A stretch of 37,303 nucleotides of DNA from Cryobacterium tepidiphilum. GTDB taxonomy: Bacteria > Actinomycetota > Actinomycetes > Actinomycetales > Microbacteriaceae. The translations under genes were made by a program, and so were the position numbers. This document shows, one piece after another, positions 14,607-23,242 of this stretch. The stretch spans positions 1 to 37,303 of the forward strand of contig NZ_RDSR01000028.1 in the NCBI RefSeq assembly GCF_003716325.1, written 5' to 3'. Numbering within the stretch: the first letter of the stretch is position 1; every line of letters begins with the position of its first letter. The notes below the pieces were generated by a model. It saw only the letters and a list, made by a program, of their open reading frames with translations. It did no database searches and was not told the origin of the DNA.

Positions 14607-15809
14607 GTGGCACACGAATCCTCGCGCATCTCCCAGAGAATCAGCTCCATCGCCGAGTCGGCGACCCTCAAGGTGGACGGCAAGGCGAAGGCCCTGCAGG
14701 CCGCCGGTCGCCCCGTCATCAGCTATGCGGCGGGTGAGCCCGACTTCGCGACGCCCGACCACATCGTGGAGGCGGCGCTTGAGGCGGTGCGCGACCCGCG
14801 CAATTACCGGTACACGCCCGCGGCCGGCCTTCCCGACCTGCGCGAGGCGATCGCGGCGAAGACGCTGCGCGACAGCGGGCTCGAGGTTTCGCCCAGCCAG
14901 GTGGTCGTGACCAACGGCGGCAAGCAGGCGGTGTATCAGTCGTTCGCGACGCTGCTCGACCCGGGCGACGAGGTGCTCGTGCCCACGCCGTACTGGACCA
15001 CGTACCCGGAGGCGATCAAGCTCGCCGGCGGCGTGCAGGTCGATGTCTTCGCCGGCAGCGACCAGGGCTACCTTGTGACGGTCGAGCAGCTAGAGGCGGC
15101 CCGGACCGACCGCACCAAGGTGCTGCTCTTCGTCTCGCCCTCGAACCCGACCGGCGCCGTGTACTCGCCCGAGCAGACGCGGGAGATCGGCGAGTGGGCC
15201 GAGGAGCACGGTCTCTGGGTCATCACCGACGAGATCTACCAGAACCTCACCTACGACGGCGTGCGCGCCGTGTCGATCGTCGAGGCGGTGCCGGCCCTCG
15301 CCGACCGCACGATCCTCGTGAACGGTGTCGCCAAGACCTACGCGATGACCGGATGGCGCATCGGGTGGATGGTGGGCCCGGCGGACGCCATCAAGGGCGC
15401 CGCCAACCTGCAGTCGCACCTGTCGTCGAACGTGTCGAACATCTCGCAGCGCGCGGCGATCGCGGCTCTGAACGGGCCGCAGGATGCGGCATCCGCTATG
15501 CGTGAAGCGTTCGACCGCCGACGCAAGCTCATCGTGGGCGAGCTCAACACGATCCCGGGGATCGTGACCCCGACGCCGCAGGGCGCGTTCTACGTGTACC
15601 CGGATGTGACGGGCCTGCTCGGGCGCCCGTGGGGAGGCGTCACGCCGACCACGTCGCTGGAGCTCGCCGACCTGATCCTCGAGCAGGCCGAGGTCGCGGT
15701 GGTGCCCGGCGAGGCCTTCGGCCCCAGCGGATATGTGCGCTTGTCGTACGCTCTCGGTGACGAGGCGCTCCTCGAGGGCGTGCGCCGCCTGCAGCGCCTC
15801 TTCGCGTAG
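14607..15809 (+). CDS. PLP-dependent class I aminotransferase (aspartate aminotransferase-like)
   Basis: The 400-residue protein is a fold-type I aminotransferase: '[14 protein letters not shown]' near the N-terminus, '[15 protein letters not shown]', '[10 protein letters not shown]', 'PYWTTYPE', '[11 protein letters not shown]', '[11 protein letters not shown]' and the Schiff-base lysine in '[17 protein letters not shown]'. The closest group is the Ib aspartate aminotransferases of actinobacteria, which transfer the amino group from aspartate to 2-oxoglutarate. The GTG at 14607 fits both the family start and a leaderless promoter. It is divergent from the tRNA-Trp operon. Confidence 0.92.
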   Translation: MAHESSRISQRISSIAESATLKVDGKAKALQAAGRPVISYAAGEPDFATPDHIVEAALEAVRDPRNYRYTPAAGLPDLREAIAAKTLRDSGLEVSPSQVVVTNGGKQAVYQSFATLLDPGDEVLVPTPYWTTYPEAIKLAGGVQVDVFAGSDQGYLVTVEQLEAARTDRTKVLLFVSPSNPTGAVYSPEQTREIGEWAEEHGLWVITDEIYQNLTYDGVRAVSIVEAVPALADRTILVNGVAKTYAMTGWRIGWMVGPADAIKGAANLQSHLSSNVSNISQRAAIAALNGPQDAASAMREAFDRRRKLIVGELNTIPGIVTPTPQGAFYVYPDVTGLLGRPWGGVTPTTSLELADLILEQAEVAVVPGEAFGPSGYVRLSYALGDEALLEGVRRLQRLFA

Positions 15810-15842
15810 CCCCGCCCCCGCGCTGCGCGCTTTCACGTTCCC

Positions 15843-15904
15843 CGTGAGGGGTCAACTTTCCCTAGTGCGAGGCCTCCTCGACTAGGAAAAGTTGGCCCCT
15901 CACG
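15843..15904. repeat. Hairpin element, family B, copy 1
   Basis: A 62-bp inverted repeat whose arms CGTGAGGGG...CCTAGT match at 22 of 24 positions, around a 14-nt loop. It lies after the aminotransferase stop. The copy at 24228 has the same design with a compensated base pair change. Confidence 0.85.
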
Positions 15905-15970
15905 CGCCATAGCGGGCGAGGGTGTGGATAAGTCCGACGCGGACCCGTGCGGAGGGGGCATCCTGCCGGG

Positions 15971-16903
15971 GTGACAGCACGTAAACCCTTGCCCAATCAC
16001 CTCGTGGCCAAAGGCTTCAGCGTTCCGATCGCACAGAGCGCGGGAGTGCCGAAGCACCGATTGCAGGCGCGTGATCTCGTGCGCCCCTACTGGGGGCTGC
16101 GCGCACCTGTCGACGCGCACCTCTCGCTCCTCCGTCGGTGCCAACTGCTCGGCCTTGCCCTCCCCGACCACGCGTTCTTCAGCGGAGCGACCGCGGCTGC
16201 GCTCCTCGGCCTGCCGGTTCCTCTCCGCTTCATCGAACCCAGCGCCCTGCTCGAAGTCGCCGTGCCCCATCCGGCCCGCGCCATCCGTCGCGGCGGGGCG
16301 CGTGGCCGGCGCCTGCAGATGAGGGCAACGGATGTCACGGCCCGCCATGGCATCCGTCTCACGTCACCGACGCGCACCTGGTGCGACCTCGCTCCCGCGC
16401 TGAGCCTCGCCGAGCTCGTCGCCGCTGGTGACTACCTGATTTTCCACAAGCACCCGATAGTCACGAGTGGCGAGCTGGCGGCCGCGGTCGCCGCCCATCC
16501 CGGACGCCGGTGGCGGAGCAAACTCCGGCGGGCGCTCGGTCTCCTGAACGACCACTCCGAATCGCCGAGGGAATCGATACTGCGGGTGATCGTGGTCACC
16601 CACGGCTTTCCTGCACCCCGGGCAAACGTGGAGCTCTACGACGAGAACGGCCGATTCGTCGCGCGGGTCGACCTGTTGTTCGAGGACTATCGCGAGGTGT
16701 TCGAGTACCAGGGCGACCATCACCGGACCGACATTCAACAGTGGCGTCGCGATCTCTCGCGCAAAGCCGAGATCGAGTCCCTTGACTATCACGTGACGGA
16801 GGTGAGCGCCGACGATCTCGTCGACGTCCCTTCGCTCGTGCGCCGCCTCGAACGCAACCTGCGGCGGCGCGGCTGGACCGGTCACGCTACCTACGACCCG
16901 TGA
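15971..16903 (+). CDS. AbiEi-like HTH / Vsr-like (DUF559-type) nuclease-fold protein
   Basis: About 310 residues. The N-terminus 'LVAKGFSVPIAQSAGVPKHRLQARDLVRPYWGLRAP' looks like the winged helix of AbiEi-type antitoxins, the middle ('SGATAAALLGLP', 'TSPTRTWCDLA') is typical of AbiEi-related proteins, and the C-terminus 'SPRESILRVIVVTHGFPAPRANVEL...VARVDLLFEDYREVFEYQGDHHR' has the E...D...E/Q pattern of the Vsr/DUF559 PD-(D/E)XK fold. No AbiEii toxin gene is next to it. Such proteins are common in actinobacteria and their function is not established. GTG 15971 has GGAGGGGG upstream. Confidence 0.75.
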   Translation: MTARKPLPNHLVAKGFSVPIAQSAGVPKHRLQARDLVRPYWGLRAPVDAHLSLLRRCQLLGLALPDHAFFSGATAAALLGLPVPLRFIEPSALLEVAVPHPARAIRRGGARGRRLQMRATDVTARHGIRLTSPTRTWCDLAPALSLAELVAAGDYLIFHKHPIVTSGELAAAVAAHPGRRWRSKLRRALGLLNDHSESPRESILRVIVVTHGFPAPRANVELYDENGRFVARVDLLFEDYREVFEYQGDHHRTDIQQWRRDLSRKAEIESLDYHVTEVSADDLVDVPSLVRRLERNLRRRGWTGHATYDP

Positions 16904-16942
16904 GGGGTGGGGCGGGCGGGACGGGCAGACGCGACGGGCGCG

Positions 16943-17623
16943 TCAGAGGAGCTTGCGCTCGAGGGCCCAGGCCGTGAGCTCGTGCCGGGAGGAGAGCTGC
17001 AGCTTGCGGAGCACCGCAGAGACGTGCGTCTCGACGGTCTTCGTGGAGATGAACAGGGTCGTGGCGACCTCCTTGTAGGTGTAGCCGCGGGCGATCAGCC
17101 GCATCACCTCCTGCTCACGGGCCGAGAGCCGGTCGAGCTCCTCCGTCGTCTCCGCGGTCTCGCCGGCCACCGCGCCGAACGCGTCGAGCACGAATCCGGC
17201 GAGCTTGGGCGAGAAGACGGCGTCTCCGTCGGCGACGCGACGGGCGGCATCCGACACCTCGGCGCCGGACGCGCTCTTCGTGATGTACCCGCGCGCTCCG
17301 GCACGGATGACGCGCACCACGTCATCCGCCGCGTCGGAGACAGAGAGCGCCAGGAACAGGGTCGAACGCGCGTGCGGGGCGGCCTCGCGGATGACCTCCG
17401 CTCCCCCTCCGCCGCGACCGCCGGGCAGGTGCACGTCGAGCAGCACGACGCGCGGCTGCATCGCGACCACGAGGGCAACCGCCTCCTCGACGGTGGCGGC
17501 CTCGCCGAGCACGTTGATGCCGTCGTCGAGCTCGGCGCGGAGGCCGGAGCGGAAGATCGAGTGGTCATCGACGATGACGACGGGCAGGGCAGCGGATGCG
17601 AGGGGGCCGGCTTCAGTTGTCAT
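16943..17623 (-). CDS. NarL/LuxR-family response regulator
   Basis: The 226-residue protein has a receiver domain with Asp19/Asp20 in 'VIVDDH', phospho-acceptor Asp63 in 'VVLLDVHLPG', and Lys in 'GYITKSA'. A LuxR HTH follows: 'LSAREQEVMRLIARGYTYKEVATTLFISTKTVETHVSAVLRKLQLSSRHEL'. A glycine-rich insert 'GGRGGGG' follows the phosphorylation loop. It overlaps the end of the kinase gene by 11 bp, so the two form a co-translated pair. Likely targets are its own divergent promoter region and the PspC gene across it. Confidence 0.94.
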   Translation of the reverse strand: MTTEAGPLASAALPVVIVDDHSIFRSGLRAELDDGINVLGEAATVEEAVALVVAMQPRVVLLDVHLPGGRGGGGAEVIREAAPHARSTLFLALSVSDAADDVVRVIRAGARGYITKSASGAEVSDAARRVADGDAVFSPKLAGFVLDAFGAVAGETAETTEELDRLSAREQEVMRLIARGYTYKEVATTLFISTKTVETHVSAVLRKLQLSSRHELTAWALERKLL

Positions 17624-19031
17624 GCGTTCGTTCCTCGGGGTGCGGGGGCGCTGGCGCGTCCTCGGGTGCGTGAGGGGTCACGTTTCGACCTTCCGGGACG
17701 TTGGGAACGTCGATATGCGACCCCTCAGGGTGAGCTCGTGCGGGGGCGGCGGGGGCGGGCGCGGATGGCGGGGCGGGCGCGGGCGCGGGCGCGGATGGCG
17801 GTGCGGGGGCGGGGGCGGGCAACCGCAGCACGATCTCGATACCGGCCCCGCCGGGCCCGGGCCGCACGGTCGCGCTGCCACCGGCCCGGCGCATCCGCCC
17901 GAGGACCGACTCGCGCACGCCCATGCGGTCGCCCGGGACAGCGTCGAGGCTGAAACCCGGGCCCCGGTCGGTGACGCTGAGCTCGATGCCGCCCGCGCCC
18001 GTCTCGAGGTAGAGCGAAACGGTGCCGCCGGCGTGCCGGGCGGCGTTCAGCATGGCCTCGCGGGCGGCGGCGACGAGGGCCTCGGGCGCCTCGGCCAGCA
18101 TCGGGCCGGCGGTCACGACCTCGAACCGCACGGCGAAATCCTGCTCGATGACCGCGGCGATGCGGCGCAGCTCCGCCGCGAGATCGACCGGCGCCGCGCC
18201 GGCGCCGGTGAAGAGCCACTCCCGCAGCTCCCGTTCCTGCGCGCGGGCGAGCCGCGCGGCATCGCTGTGCGGCCCGGCCTTCTGCTGGATGAGCGCGAGC
18301 GTCTGCAACACGGAGTCGTGCAGGTGCGCCGCAATCTCGGCCCGCTCCGCCTCCCGCTCGCGCGCGGCGCGCTCCTCGGCGAGGTCGGCCGTCAGCCGGA
18401 TGAGCCACGGCGCGCTCACCACCGCGACGCCGAGCAGAACGGATGCCGCGGCCACGATGACCGTCCAGGCGTTCGGCGCCTGCCCGGTGACGAAGAACAG
18501 CAGGATGCCCACCGCGACGAGCACGAGCGCCCCGAGCGCGCGCACCAGCAACGCGGAGGAGCGCTGTACGGCGCCGCTCCGGATGTCGGCGAACTGGCGC
18601 CAGGCGAGCGCGGTCCCGGCGAGGACGACGATGGCGGGGATGACGAAGTCGAGCGGGATGTCGGCGCCGAGGCGCACCGCCACGAGGGCACCGCCGGCAG
18701 CGAGCAGGGCGACGCCCAACAGGATCTCGGTGACCGGCGCGGAGCGGGCGGACGGGGCATCCGCTTCGGCCCGGGCGCCGGCGCCCTCGTGCCCGGGCGC
18801 CACCGAGCCGGCGAGGCGCACGTGCGGGAGCGGACCCGCAGACGCCCCCGTGGCGGAGGGCGTGAGCGTCCAGAGCCAGGCGTAAAGGAGCGTCCCCGCG
18901 CCGCCACAGAGGGCAAGGAGCAGCGTGGCCGTGCGCACGGCGCCGACCGGTAGCCCGGTGTGCTCGGCGAACCCCGCGCACACGCCGCCCACCAGCCGCA
19001 GCCGGGGCCGCACCATCCGCTCGGTTTTCAC
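17613..19031 (-). CDS. PspC-domain sensor histidine kinase (HisKA_3)
   Basis: The 472-residue kinase starts with a PspC domain ('RLRLVGGVCAGFAEHTGLPVGAVRTATLLLALCGGAGTLLYAWLWTL' region, 10-57), followed by about four further TM segments (100-215), a HisKA_3 box 'HLHDSVLQTLALIQQKAG' with His238, and an HATPase ('EAMLNAARHAGG', 'VTDRGPGFSLDAVPGDRMGV'). A tail of about 70 residues, rich in Ala-Pro, follows the last ATPase strand. Part of it (17669-17730) is coded by a hairpin repeat found elsewhere between genes. PspC kinases with a NarL partner are a known actinobacterial arrangement, probably sensing envelope stress. It starts with GTG and is divergent from another PspC gene. Confidence 0.9.
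   Translation of the reverse strand: MKTERMVRPRLRLVGGVCAGFAEHTGLPVGAVRTATLLLALCGGAGTLLYAWLWTLTPSATGASAGPLPHVRLAGSVAPGHEGAGARAEADAPSARSAPVTEILLGVALLAAGGALVAVRLGADIPLDFVIPAIVVLAGTALAWRQFADIRSGAVQRSSALLVRALGALVLVAVGILLFFVTGQAPNAWTVIVAAASVLLGVAVVSAPWLIRLTADLAEERAAREREAERAEIAAHLHDSVLQTLALIQQKAGPHSDAARLARAQERELREWLFTGAGAAPVDLAAELRRIAAVIEQDFAVRFEVVTAGPMLAEAPEALVAAAREAMLNAARHAGGTVSLYLETGAGGIELSVTDRGPGFSLDAVPGDRMGVRESVLGRMRRAGGSATVRPGPGGAGIEIVLRLPAPAPAPPSAPAPAPAPPSAPAPAAPARAHPEGSHIDVPNVPEGRNVTPHAPEDAPAPPHPEERTHDN
17669..17730. repeat. Hairpin element, family B, copy inside the kinase gene
   Basis: CGTGAGGGGTC at 17669-17679 and GACCCCTCAGG near 17719-17730 form an inverted repeat extended by imperfect pairing ('TTTCGAC' with 'GTCGATAT'). 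It resembles the intergenic copies at 15843 and 24228, but here it is translated as part of the kinase tail ('EGSHIDVPNVPEGRNVTPHA'). Confidence 0.6.
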
Positions 19032-19072
19032 CCTTGAATCAAAGCATGCCGGGGCATCCGCTCGGGGCCCTG

Positions 19073-19100
19073 CCCTCAGATCTCAGGGTCGGATCAGGGT
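19073..19100. promoter_or_regulatory. Candidate operator between the kinase and PspC genes
   Basis: CCCTCAGATCTCAGGG (19073-19088) is an imperfect 16-bp palindrome. TCAGGGT occurs at 19083-19089 and again at 19094-19100, 11 bp apart. In a 114-bp divergent spacer this is a likely binding site for the NarL-type regulator of the neighbouring operon. Confidence 0.4.
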
Positions 19101-19133
19101 GAACCCTCATAGCAGGGCGCCGGACCGCGCTGC

Positions 19134-19139
19134 CATGCT
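19134..19139 (+). promoter_or_regulatory. -10-like element before the PspC gene
   Basis: CATGCT, 6 nt, then ATG 19146. Spacing suits a leaderless start; the hexamer is weaker than others. Confidence 0.35.
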
Positions 19140-19145
19140 CGAACC

Positions 19146-20747
19146 ATGACCGATGCACCCTTCAGCTCCGCCCCCGGCGACGCCCCCCACGGGCCGCACG
19201 CCGGTAACCCGTACCGCACGGGCCCCACCGCCCTCGGCCGCTTCTTCGACTGGATCCGCTCCTCGGGCATGGTGCGCGGCGGCGAACGCTGGTTCGCCGG
19301 CGTCTGCGGCGCCATCGCCGTGCGCACCGGCCTCGACCCGCTCATCGTGCGCGGCATCGCCGTCGTCGCCGCCATCCTCGGCGCGCCCATCCTGTTCGCC
19401 TACGCGGTCGGCTGGGCGCTCCTCCCCGACCTACGCGGCCGCATCCACGCCGAGCAGGCCCTCCGCGGCGTGTTCGAGCCCGCGATGATCGCCATCGGCG
19501 CCCTGCTGCTGGTCACCCTGGTGCCCTTCTCGCACGGGCTGTGGTGGGAAGGCGCACCGCTCGCGTGGGGCATGCCCGGCTGGCTGGAGACCACGTTCGC
19601 CGTGGGCTGGGGCATCGCCGTCACGGTGGGCCTGATCTGGCTGGTCGTCTTCCTGGCTCGACGGATGCCGGCGGCCGGCACCCGGCAGGGTCCCGGCTCC
19701 GGCGCTCCCCGCCCCGGGACCGCACCCGATGACACGGCCCCCTACGAGCAGGCCGCGTACCAGCAGGCGGCATACGCCCCGACAGCGCCAACCGGCGCCG
19801 CGCCGGCCGACACCGATGGCTCCGCGACCGCCGACACCGACTCCTCCGCGAACGCCGACGATTCCCCGACGGACACATTCGCCACCGACGCCTTCCCCAC
19901 CGCCCCGTATCCAACCGCCGCTTACCCGGCGCCCAGCGACACCCCGACCGCACCCTATGACCTCGGTCCCTACCAGACCGGGGCACGGGACGCCGAGCGG
20001 GACGCGGCACGCGCCGCCGAGGCCCGGGAATGGCGCGAGTACCGCCGCCAGGAACGCGCCGAGGCGCACGCCTGGCACCGGGAATGGCACCGCCACCGTC
20101 ACCCGGGCGCCGGATTCTCGGCCATCGTGCTGGGTCTGGCCCTCGCATCCGGCGCCGTCGCGGCCGGCGTCTACTCGGGTGTGGCCGCGGGCGGCACCTG
20201 GTCCATGGGCGCCCTGCTGATCGGCCTGGCGGCCACCCTCGGCGCCCTGGCCGTCGGCATCATCGTCTCGGGCCTGCGCGGTCGGGACAGCGGCGCCATG
20301 GGCGGCTTCGCGTTCCTCGCGGTCGTCGCCCTCGTCGCGCTCGGCCTGTTCCCGTCGGGCACGAACTTCTACCCGTTCGGTGCGCCGCAGTGGACCATCG
20401 ACTCCGCGAGCACGGTTGCCGACTACGCGCTCATCGGCGGGCAGGCCACCGTCGACCTCACGAACCTCGACAGCGCGAGCAGCGGCAGCGTCGTCGACGT
20501 GTGGGTCGGCTTCGGGGAGACCGACCTGGTGCTGCCCGCAGACCAGCCGGTGCGTGTGGAGTCGAACCTCCTCGCCGGTGCCGTCGACCACGACGGCGAC
20601 GCCCTACTCCGGGGCGCCGACCCCGACCGCGGGGGCGTGTTCTTCCACGACGCGCAGACGTTCAACACCGACGGAGCCGGCGCACGCTCCATCCCCGTCG
20701 TCCGTGTCTGGTCACTCGCCGGATACGTCAACATCGTCAACGACTAG
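19146..20747 (+). CDS. PspC-domain membrane protein with C-terminal toast-rack (LiaF-like) domain
   Basis: The 533-residue protein starts with a short polar segment, then a PspC domain ('ERWFAGVCGAIAVRTGLDPLIVRGIAVVAAIL...YAVGWALLPDLRGRIH', about 45-100), more TM helices (105-180), and a low-complexity linker rich in Ala/Thr/Pro/Tyr (190-280). A charged segment 'RDAARAAEAREWREYRRQERAEAHAWHREWHRH' follows, then four or five more TM helices (about 320-425), and a beta-rich end 'VDVWVGFGETDLVLPADQPVRVESNLLAGAV' like the toast-rack domain of LiaF-type proteins. It probably acts as the membrane regulator or effector of the divergent PspC kinase system. Function is inferred. Confidence 0.82.
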   Translation: MTDAPFSSAPGDAPHGPHAGNPYRTGPTALGRFFDWIRSSGMVRGGERWFAGVCGAIAVRTGLDPLIVRGIAVVAAILGAPILFAYAVGWALLPDLRGRIHAEQALRGVFEPAMIAIGALLLVTLVPFSHGLWWEGAPLAWGMPGWLETTFAVGWGIAVTVGLIWLVVFLARRMPAAGTRQGPGSGAPRPGTAPDDTAPYEQAAYQQAAYAPTAPTGAAPADTDGSATADTDSSANADDSPTDTFATDAFPTAPYPTAAYPAPSDTPTAPYDLGPYQTGARDAERDAARAAEAREWREYRRQERAEAHAWHREWHRHRHPGAGFSAIVLGLALASGAVAAGVYSGVAAGGTWSMGALLIGLAATLGALAVGIIVSGLRGRDSGAMGGFAFLAVVALVALGLFPSGTNFYPFGAPQWTIDSASTVADYALIGGQATVDLTNLDSASSGSVVDVWVGFGETDLVLPADQPVRVESNLLAGAVDHDGDALLRGADPDRGGVFFHDAQTFNTDGAGARSIPVVRVWSLAGYVNIVND

Positions 20748-20755
20748 GACTCATC

Positions 20756-21058
20756 ATGACTGACCAGACCTCCCCCACGCCCGAATCGAGCACGGGCACC
20801 ACGCCGACCGTTCCGCCAGCAGGCGCAACCGCTTACCGCCCGGGATTCCCCACGGCATCCGCTTACGAGCGTCGCGGGCCCCGCTTCGGCACCATCTTCT
20901 GGGGCGTCGTGCTGCTCGTGTTCGCGGCTTTCATGGCCGTCTGGACGCTGCAGCCCACCCACCTCGACCCCACGCTCTGGCTGTTGGGCAGTGTCATCGC
21001 GCTCGGCCTGCTGCTCGTGGTCGCCGGCATCGCCGCCGCTTTCCGCCGCCAGGACTAG
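20756..21058 (+). CDS. Small two-TM membrane protein of the PspC operon
   Basis: This 100-residue protein has a polar N-terminal half (Thr/Pro/Ser-rich, then 'YERRGPRFG') and two hydrophobic helices ('TIFWGVVLLVFAAFMAVWTL' and 'WLLGSVIALGLLLVVAGIAAAF'). It begins 8 bp after the PspC stop codon with no strong ribosome binding site. I do not recognise a family beyond small actinobacterial membrane proteins seen next to PspC genes. It is probably co-transcribed with the gene before. Confidence 0.78.
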   Translation: MTDQTSPTPESSTGTTPTVPPAGATAYRPGFPTASAYERRGPRFGTIFWGVVLLVFAAFMAVWTLQPTHLDPTLWLLGSVIALGLLLVVAGIAAAFRRQD

Positions 21059-21108
21059 GCGTGCTCGGACGCCCGGTCGGCGGCCCTCCGGCACGAGAGG
21101 ATGGACCG

Positions 21109-22137
21109 GTGAGCACGAACGACGGACAGGCGCCCGAGCACGCGAGGACGGCGCCCCGGCTGCCCGTCGACGTGGACCTGCCGGTGCGGGAGCCGTTCGA
21201 CGCCCGCGGGGTCTTCGGGTTCCTCGCCGTTCGAGCGGTGGAGGGCGTGGAGGCTGCAGATCTCTCCGACGAACGCCAGTTGCGATACGCGCGCACGCTC
21301 ACGCTGCCCGGCGGTCCTGGCGCGATCGAGGTCACGGCCGCCCGGGTGAACGAGTCCGACTGGCGCGTGCGAGCGCGGCTTGAGCTCACGCGCGACGCCG
21401 ACGCGGCATCCGCTTTGGCTCTCATCCGGCGGATGCTGGACCTCGACGCCGACCCGGCCGCGATCGACGCGGCGCTGGCCGGCGATCCCGCGCTCGCCCC
21501 GCTCGTGGCGCGAACCCCTGGCATCCGGGTGCCAGGCGCCGTCGACCCGCACGAGCTCGTGGTGCGCGCACTGGTCGGACAGCAGATCTCCGTTGCCGCG
21601 GCTCGCACCCACCTGGGCCGCCTGGCAGCGCAGGTGGGGTCCCCCTACGAGTCGGGCATCCCCGGCCTCGACCGGCTCTTCCCCGCACCCGCCCAGATCG
21701 CAGCGCTGCCCGAACCGGCACCGGGCCAGGCCCTCGACCCCGACCGGCCGCTCCGGCTGCCCGGCCAGTCGATCCGGTCGGTCGTCGGTACCGCCCGCGC
21801 CCTGGCCGACGGAGAGCTCGTCGTGCACCACAACGCCGACCCCGCTGCCATGCGCGCGCAACTCCTGGCCCGCCCGGGCATCGGGCCGTGGACGGCGGCC
21901 TACATCGCCATGCGAGTGCTGCACGACCCCGACGCCTGGCTCATCGGCGACGTGGCCCTGCTGGCCGGCGCACGCGCGGTCGGCGTCGTGCACGACGGCC
22001 TGCACAAGGCGCAGGGTCACCGCGCTCTCGCCGAGCGCGCAGCCGCGTGGGCGCCGTGGCGCTCCTACGCGGCCATGCACCTGTGGCAGGCGGCTACAGC
22101 GTCAGGCCCACGAGCACCGGCTCGGGCTGCAGGATGA
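21109..22137 (+). CDS. AlkA-like DNA-3-methyladenine glycosylase II
   Basis: About 342 residues. The N-terminal part is an AlkA-type domain ('LPVREPFDARGVFGFLAVRAVEGVE'), and the C-terminal part is the HhH-GPD fold: 'LVVRALVGQQISVAAARTHLGRLA', the hairpin 'LLARPGIGPWTAAYIAMRVL', and the Asp in 'AWLIGDVALLAGA' at the position of the catalytic aspartate. It removes alkylated purines from DNA. No Ada or Ogt domain is fused or adjacent here. The GTG at 21109 is taken as start. The last 44 bp overlap the end of murB on the other strand, so the tail 'GPRAPARAAG' may be variable. Confidence 0.88.
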   Translation: MSTNDGQAPEHARTAPRLPVDVDLPVREPFDARGVFGFLAVRAVEGVEAADLSDERQLRYARTLTLPGGPGAIEVTAARVNESDWRVRARLELTRDADAASALALIRRMLDLDADPAAIDAALAGDPALAPLVARTPGIRVPGAVDPHELVVRALVGQQISVAAARTHLGRLAAQVGSPYESGIPGLDRLFPAPAQIAALPEPAPGQALDPDRPLRLPGQSIRSVVGTARALADGELVVHHNADPAAMRAQLLARPGIGPWTAAYIAMRVLHDPDAWLIGDVALLAGARAVGVVHDGLHKAQGHRALAERAAAWAPWRSYAAMHLWQAATASGPRAPARAAG

Positions 22138-23242
22138 TGCCGAACTCAGCCGCCACCCGGCCCTGAACGAAGCGCGCGAGCTGGCCGACCTCATCCGCTG
22201 TGGCGCCACCGGTGTTGGTGAGGGCCAGCGTGTGCTTGCTCGAGATGGCGGCGCGTGACCCGGGCAGGCGGAAGCCGCGGGCGATGCCGGCCGCCTCGAT
22301 GAGCCAGGCGGCGCTCAGCTTCACCAGCATCGGGTTGTCGGCACCCGGCACCGGCCCGACGCCGGCGTATTCCTCCAGCGGAATGACCCGGTCGGGCAGC
22401 TCCCGGCCGAGCGGCCAGCGCGGGGCCGACGCGGGCAGGGCGCGGGCGAAACCCTCGGTGACGATGGGGTTGGTGAAGAACGATCCGGCGCTCCAGGTGT
22501 CGGAGTCGGCGGCGTCGAGCACCATGCCCTTCGACGCGCGGAGGGCGAGCACGCTCTGCCGTACGTCGGCCAGCGGTACCCGGTCGCCCTGCTGCACGCC
22601 GAGGGCACCGGCGAGCTGCGGGTAGGCGACCGGTTCGCCGAGCGGCGTTCCGTCAGCGGATGCGAGAGCTTCGCGCAGCTGCAGCTCGACCGCGACGACC
22701 ACTCCGCGCAGCCCCTGCTTGAGCGCGGACGTGCGATACCCCAGGGCGAGCTCGGCGGCCTCCATGCGACGCAGCTCGCCGGACTCCTCCTCGAGGAAGT
22801 CGATGGCGACGAGACTCGAGGCGAGCTCCTGCCCGTAAGCGCCGATGTTCTGCACGGGGGCGGCACCGACGGAGCCGGGAATCCCGGAGAGCGCCTCGAT
22901 GCCCGACCAGCCCTGCTCCACGGCGTGGGCGACCAGGCCGTCCCACGATTCGCCGGCCTGCACGCGCAGCCGCACCGCGGCATCCGTCGCCCCATCGGCA
23001 GGCAGCCGCTCGATGCCCTGCGTCACCACGCGGATGACCGTGCCGTCGAAGCCCTCGTCGGCGGCGACGGTGTTCGACCCGCCGCCCAGCAGCATCCACT
23101 CGCCGCCGTCGGCCCAGACGGCGAGCGCGGCATCCACGAGCCCCTGCTCACTGCCGGGCTCGAGCATGGCCGCGGGAACGCCGCCGACCCGCATGGTGGT
23201 CAGCTCACTCAGGGCGACGGGCGTCACGCTGGAATTCGTCAT
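22094..23242 (-). CDS. murB: UDP-N-acetylenolpyruvoylglucosamine reductase
   Basis: The 382-residue protein is MurB, the FAD/NADPH enzyme that makes UDP-N-acetylmuramate for peptidoglycan. It has 'LTTMRVGGVPA', 'WMLLGGGSNTV', 'GIEALSGIPGSVGAAPVQNIGAYGQE', the catalytic serine in 'SAGSFFTNPIV', and 'AAWLIEAAG' plus the C-terminal Glu in 'LQPEPVLVG'. The Tyr-containing insert of type I enzymes appears present. It overlaps the upstream MaoC gene by 4 bp and is the last gene of that operon. Confidence 0.96.
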   Translation of the reverse strand: MTNSSVTPVALSELTTMRVGGVPAAMLEPGSEQGLVDAALAVWADGGEWMLLGGGSNTVAADEGFDGTVIRVVTQGIERLPADGATDAAVRLRVQAGESWDGLVAHAVEQGWSGIEALSGIPGSVGAAPVQNIGAYGQELASSLVAIDFLEEESGELRRMEAAELALGYRTSALKQGLRGVVVAVELQLREALASADGTPLGEPVAYPQLAGALGVQQGDRVPLADVRQSVLALRASKGMVLDAADSDTWSAGSFFTNPIVTEGFARALPASAPRWPLGRELPDRVIPLEEYAGVGPVPGADNPMLVKLSAAWLIEAAGIARGFRLPGSRAAISSKHTLALTNTGGATADEVGQLARFVQGRVAAEFGIILQPEPVLVGLTL

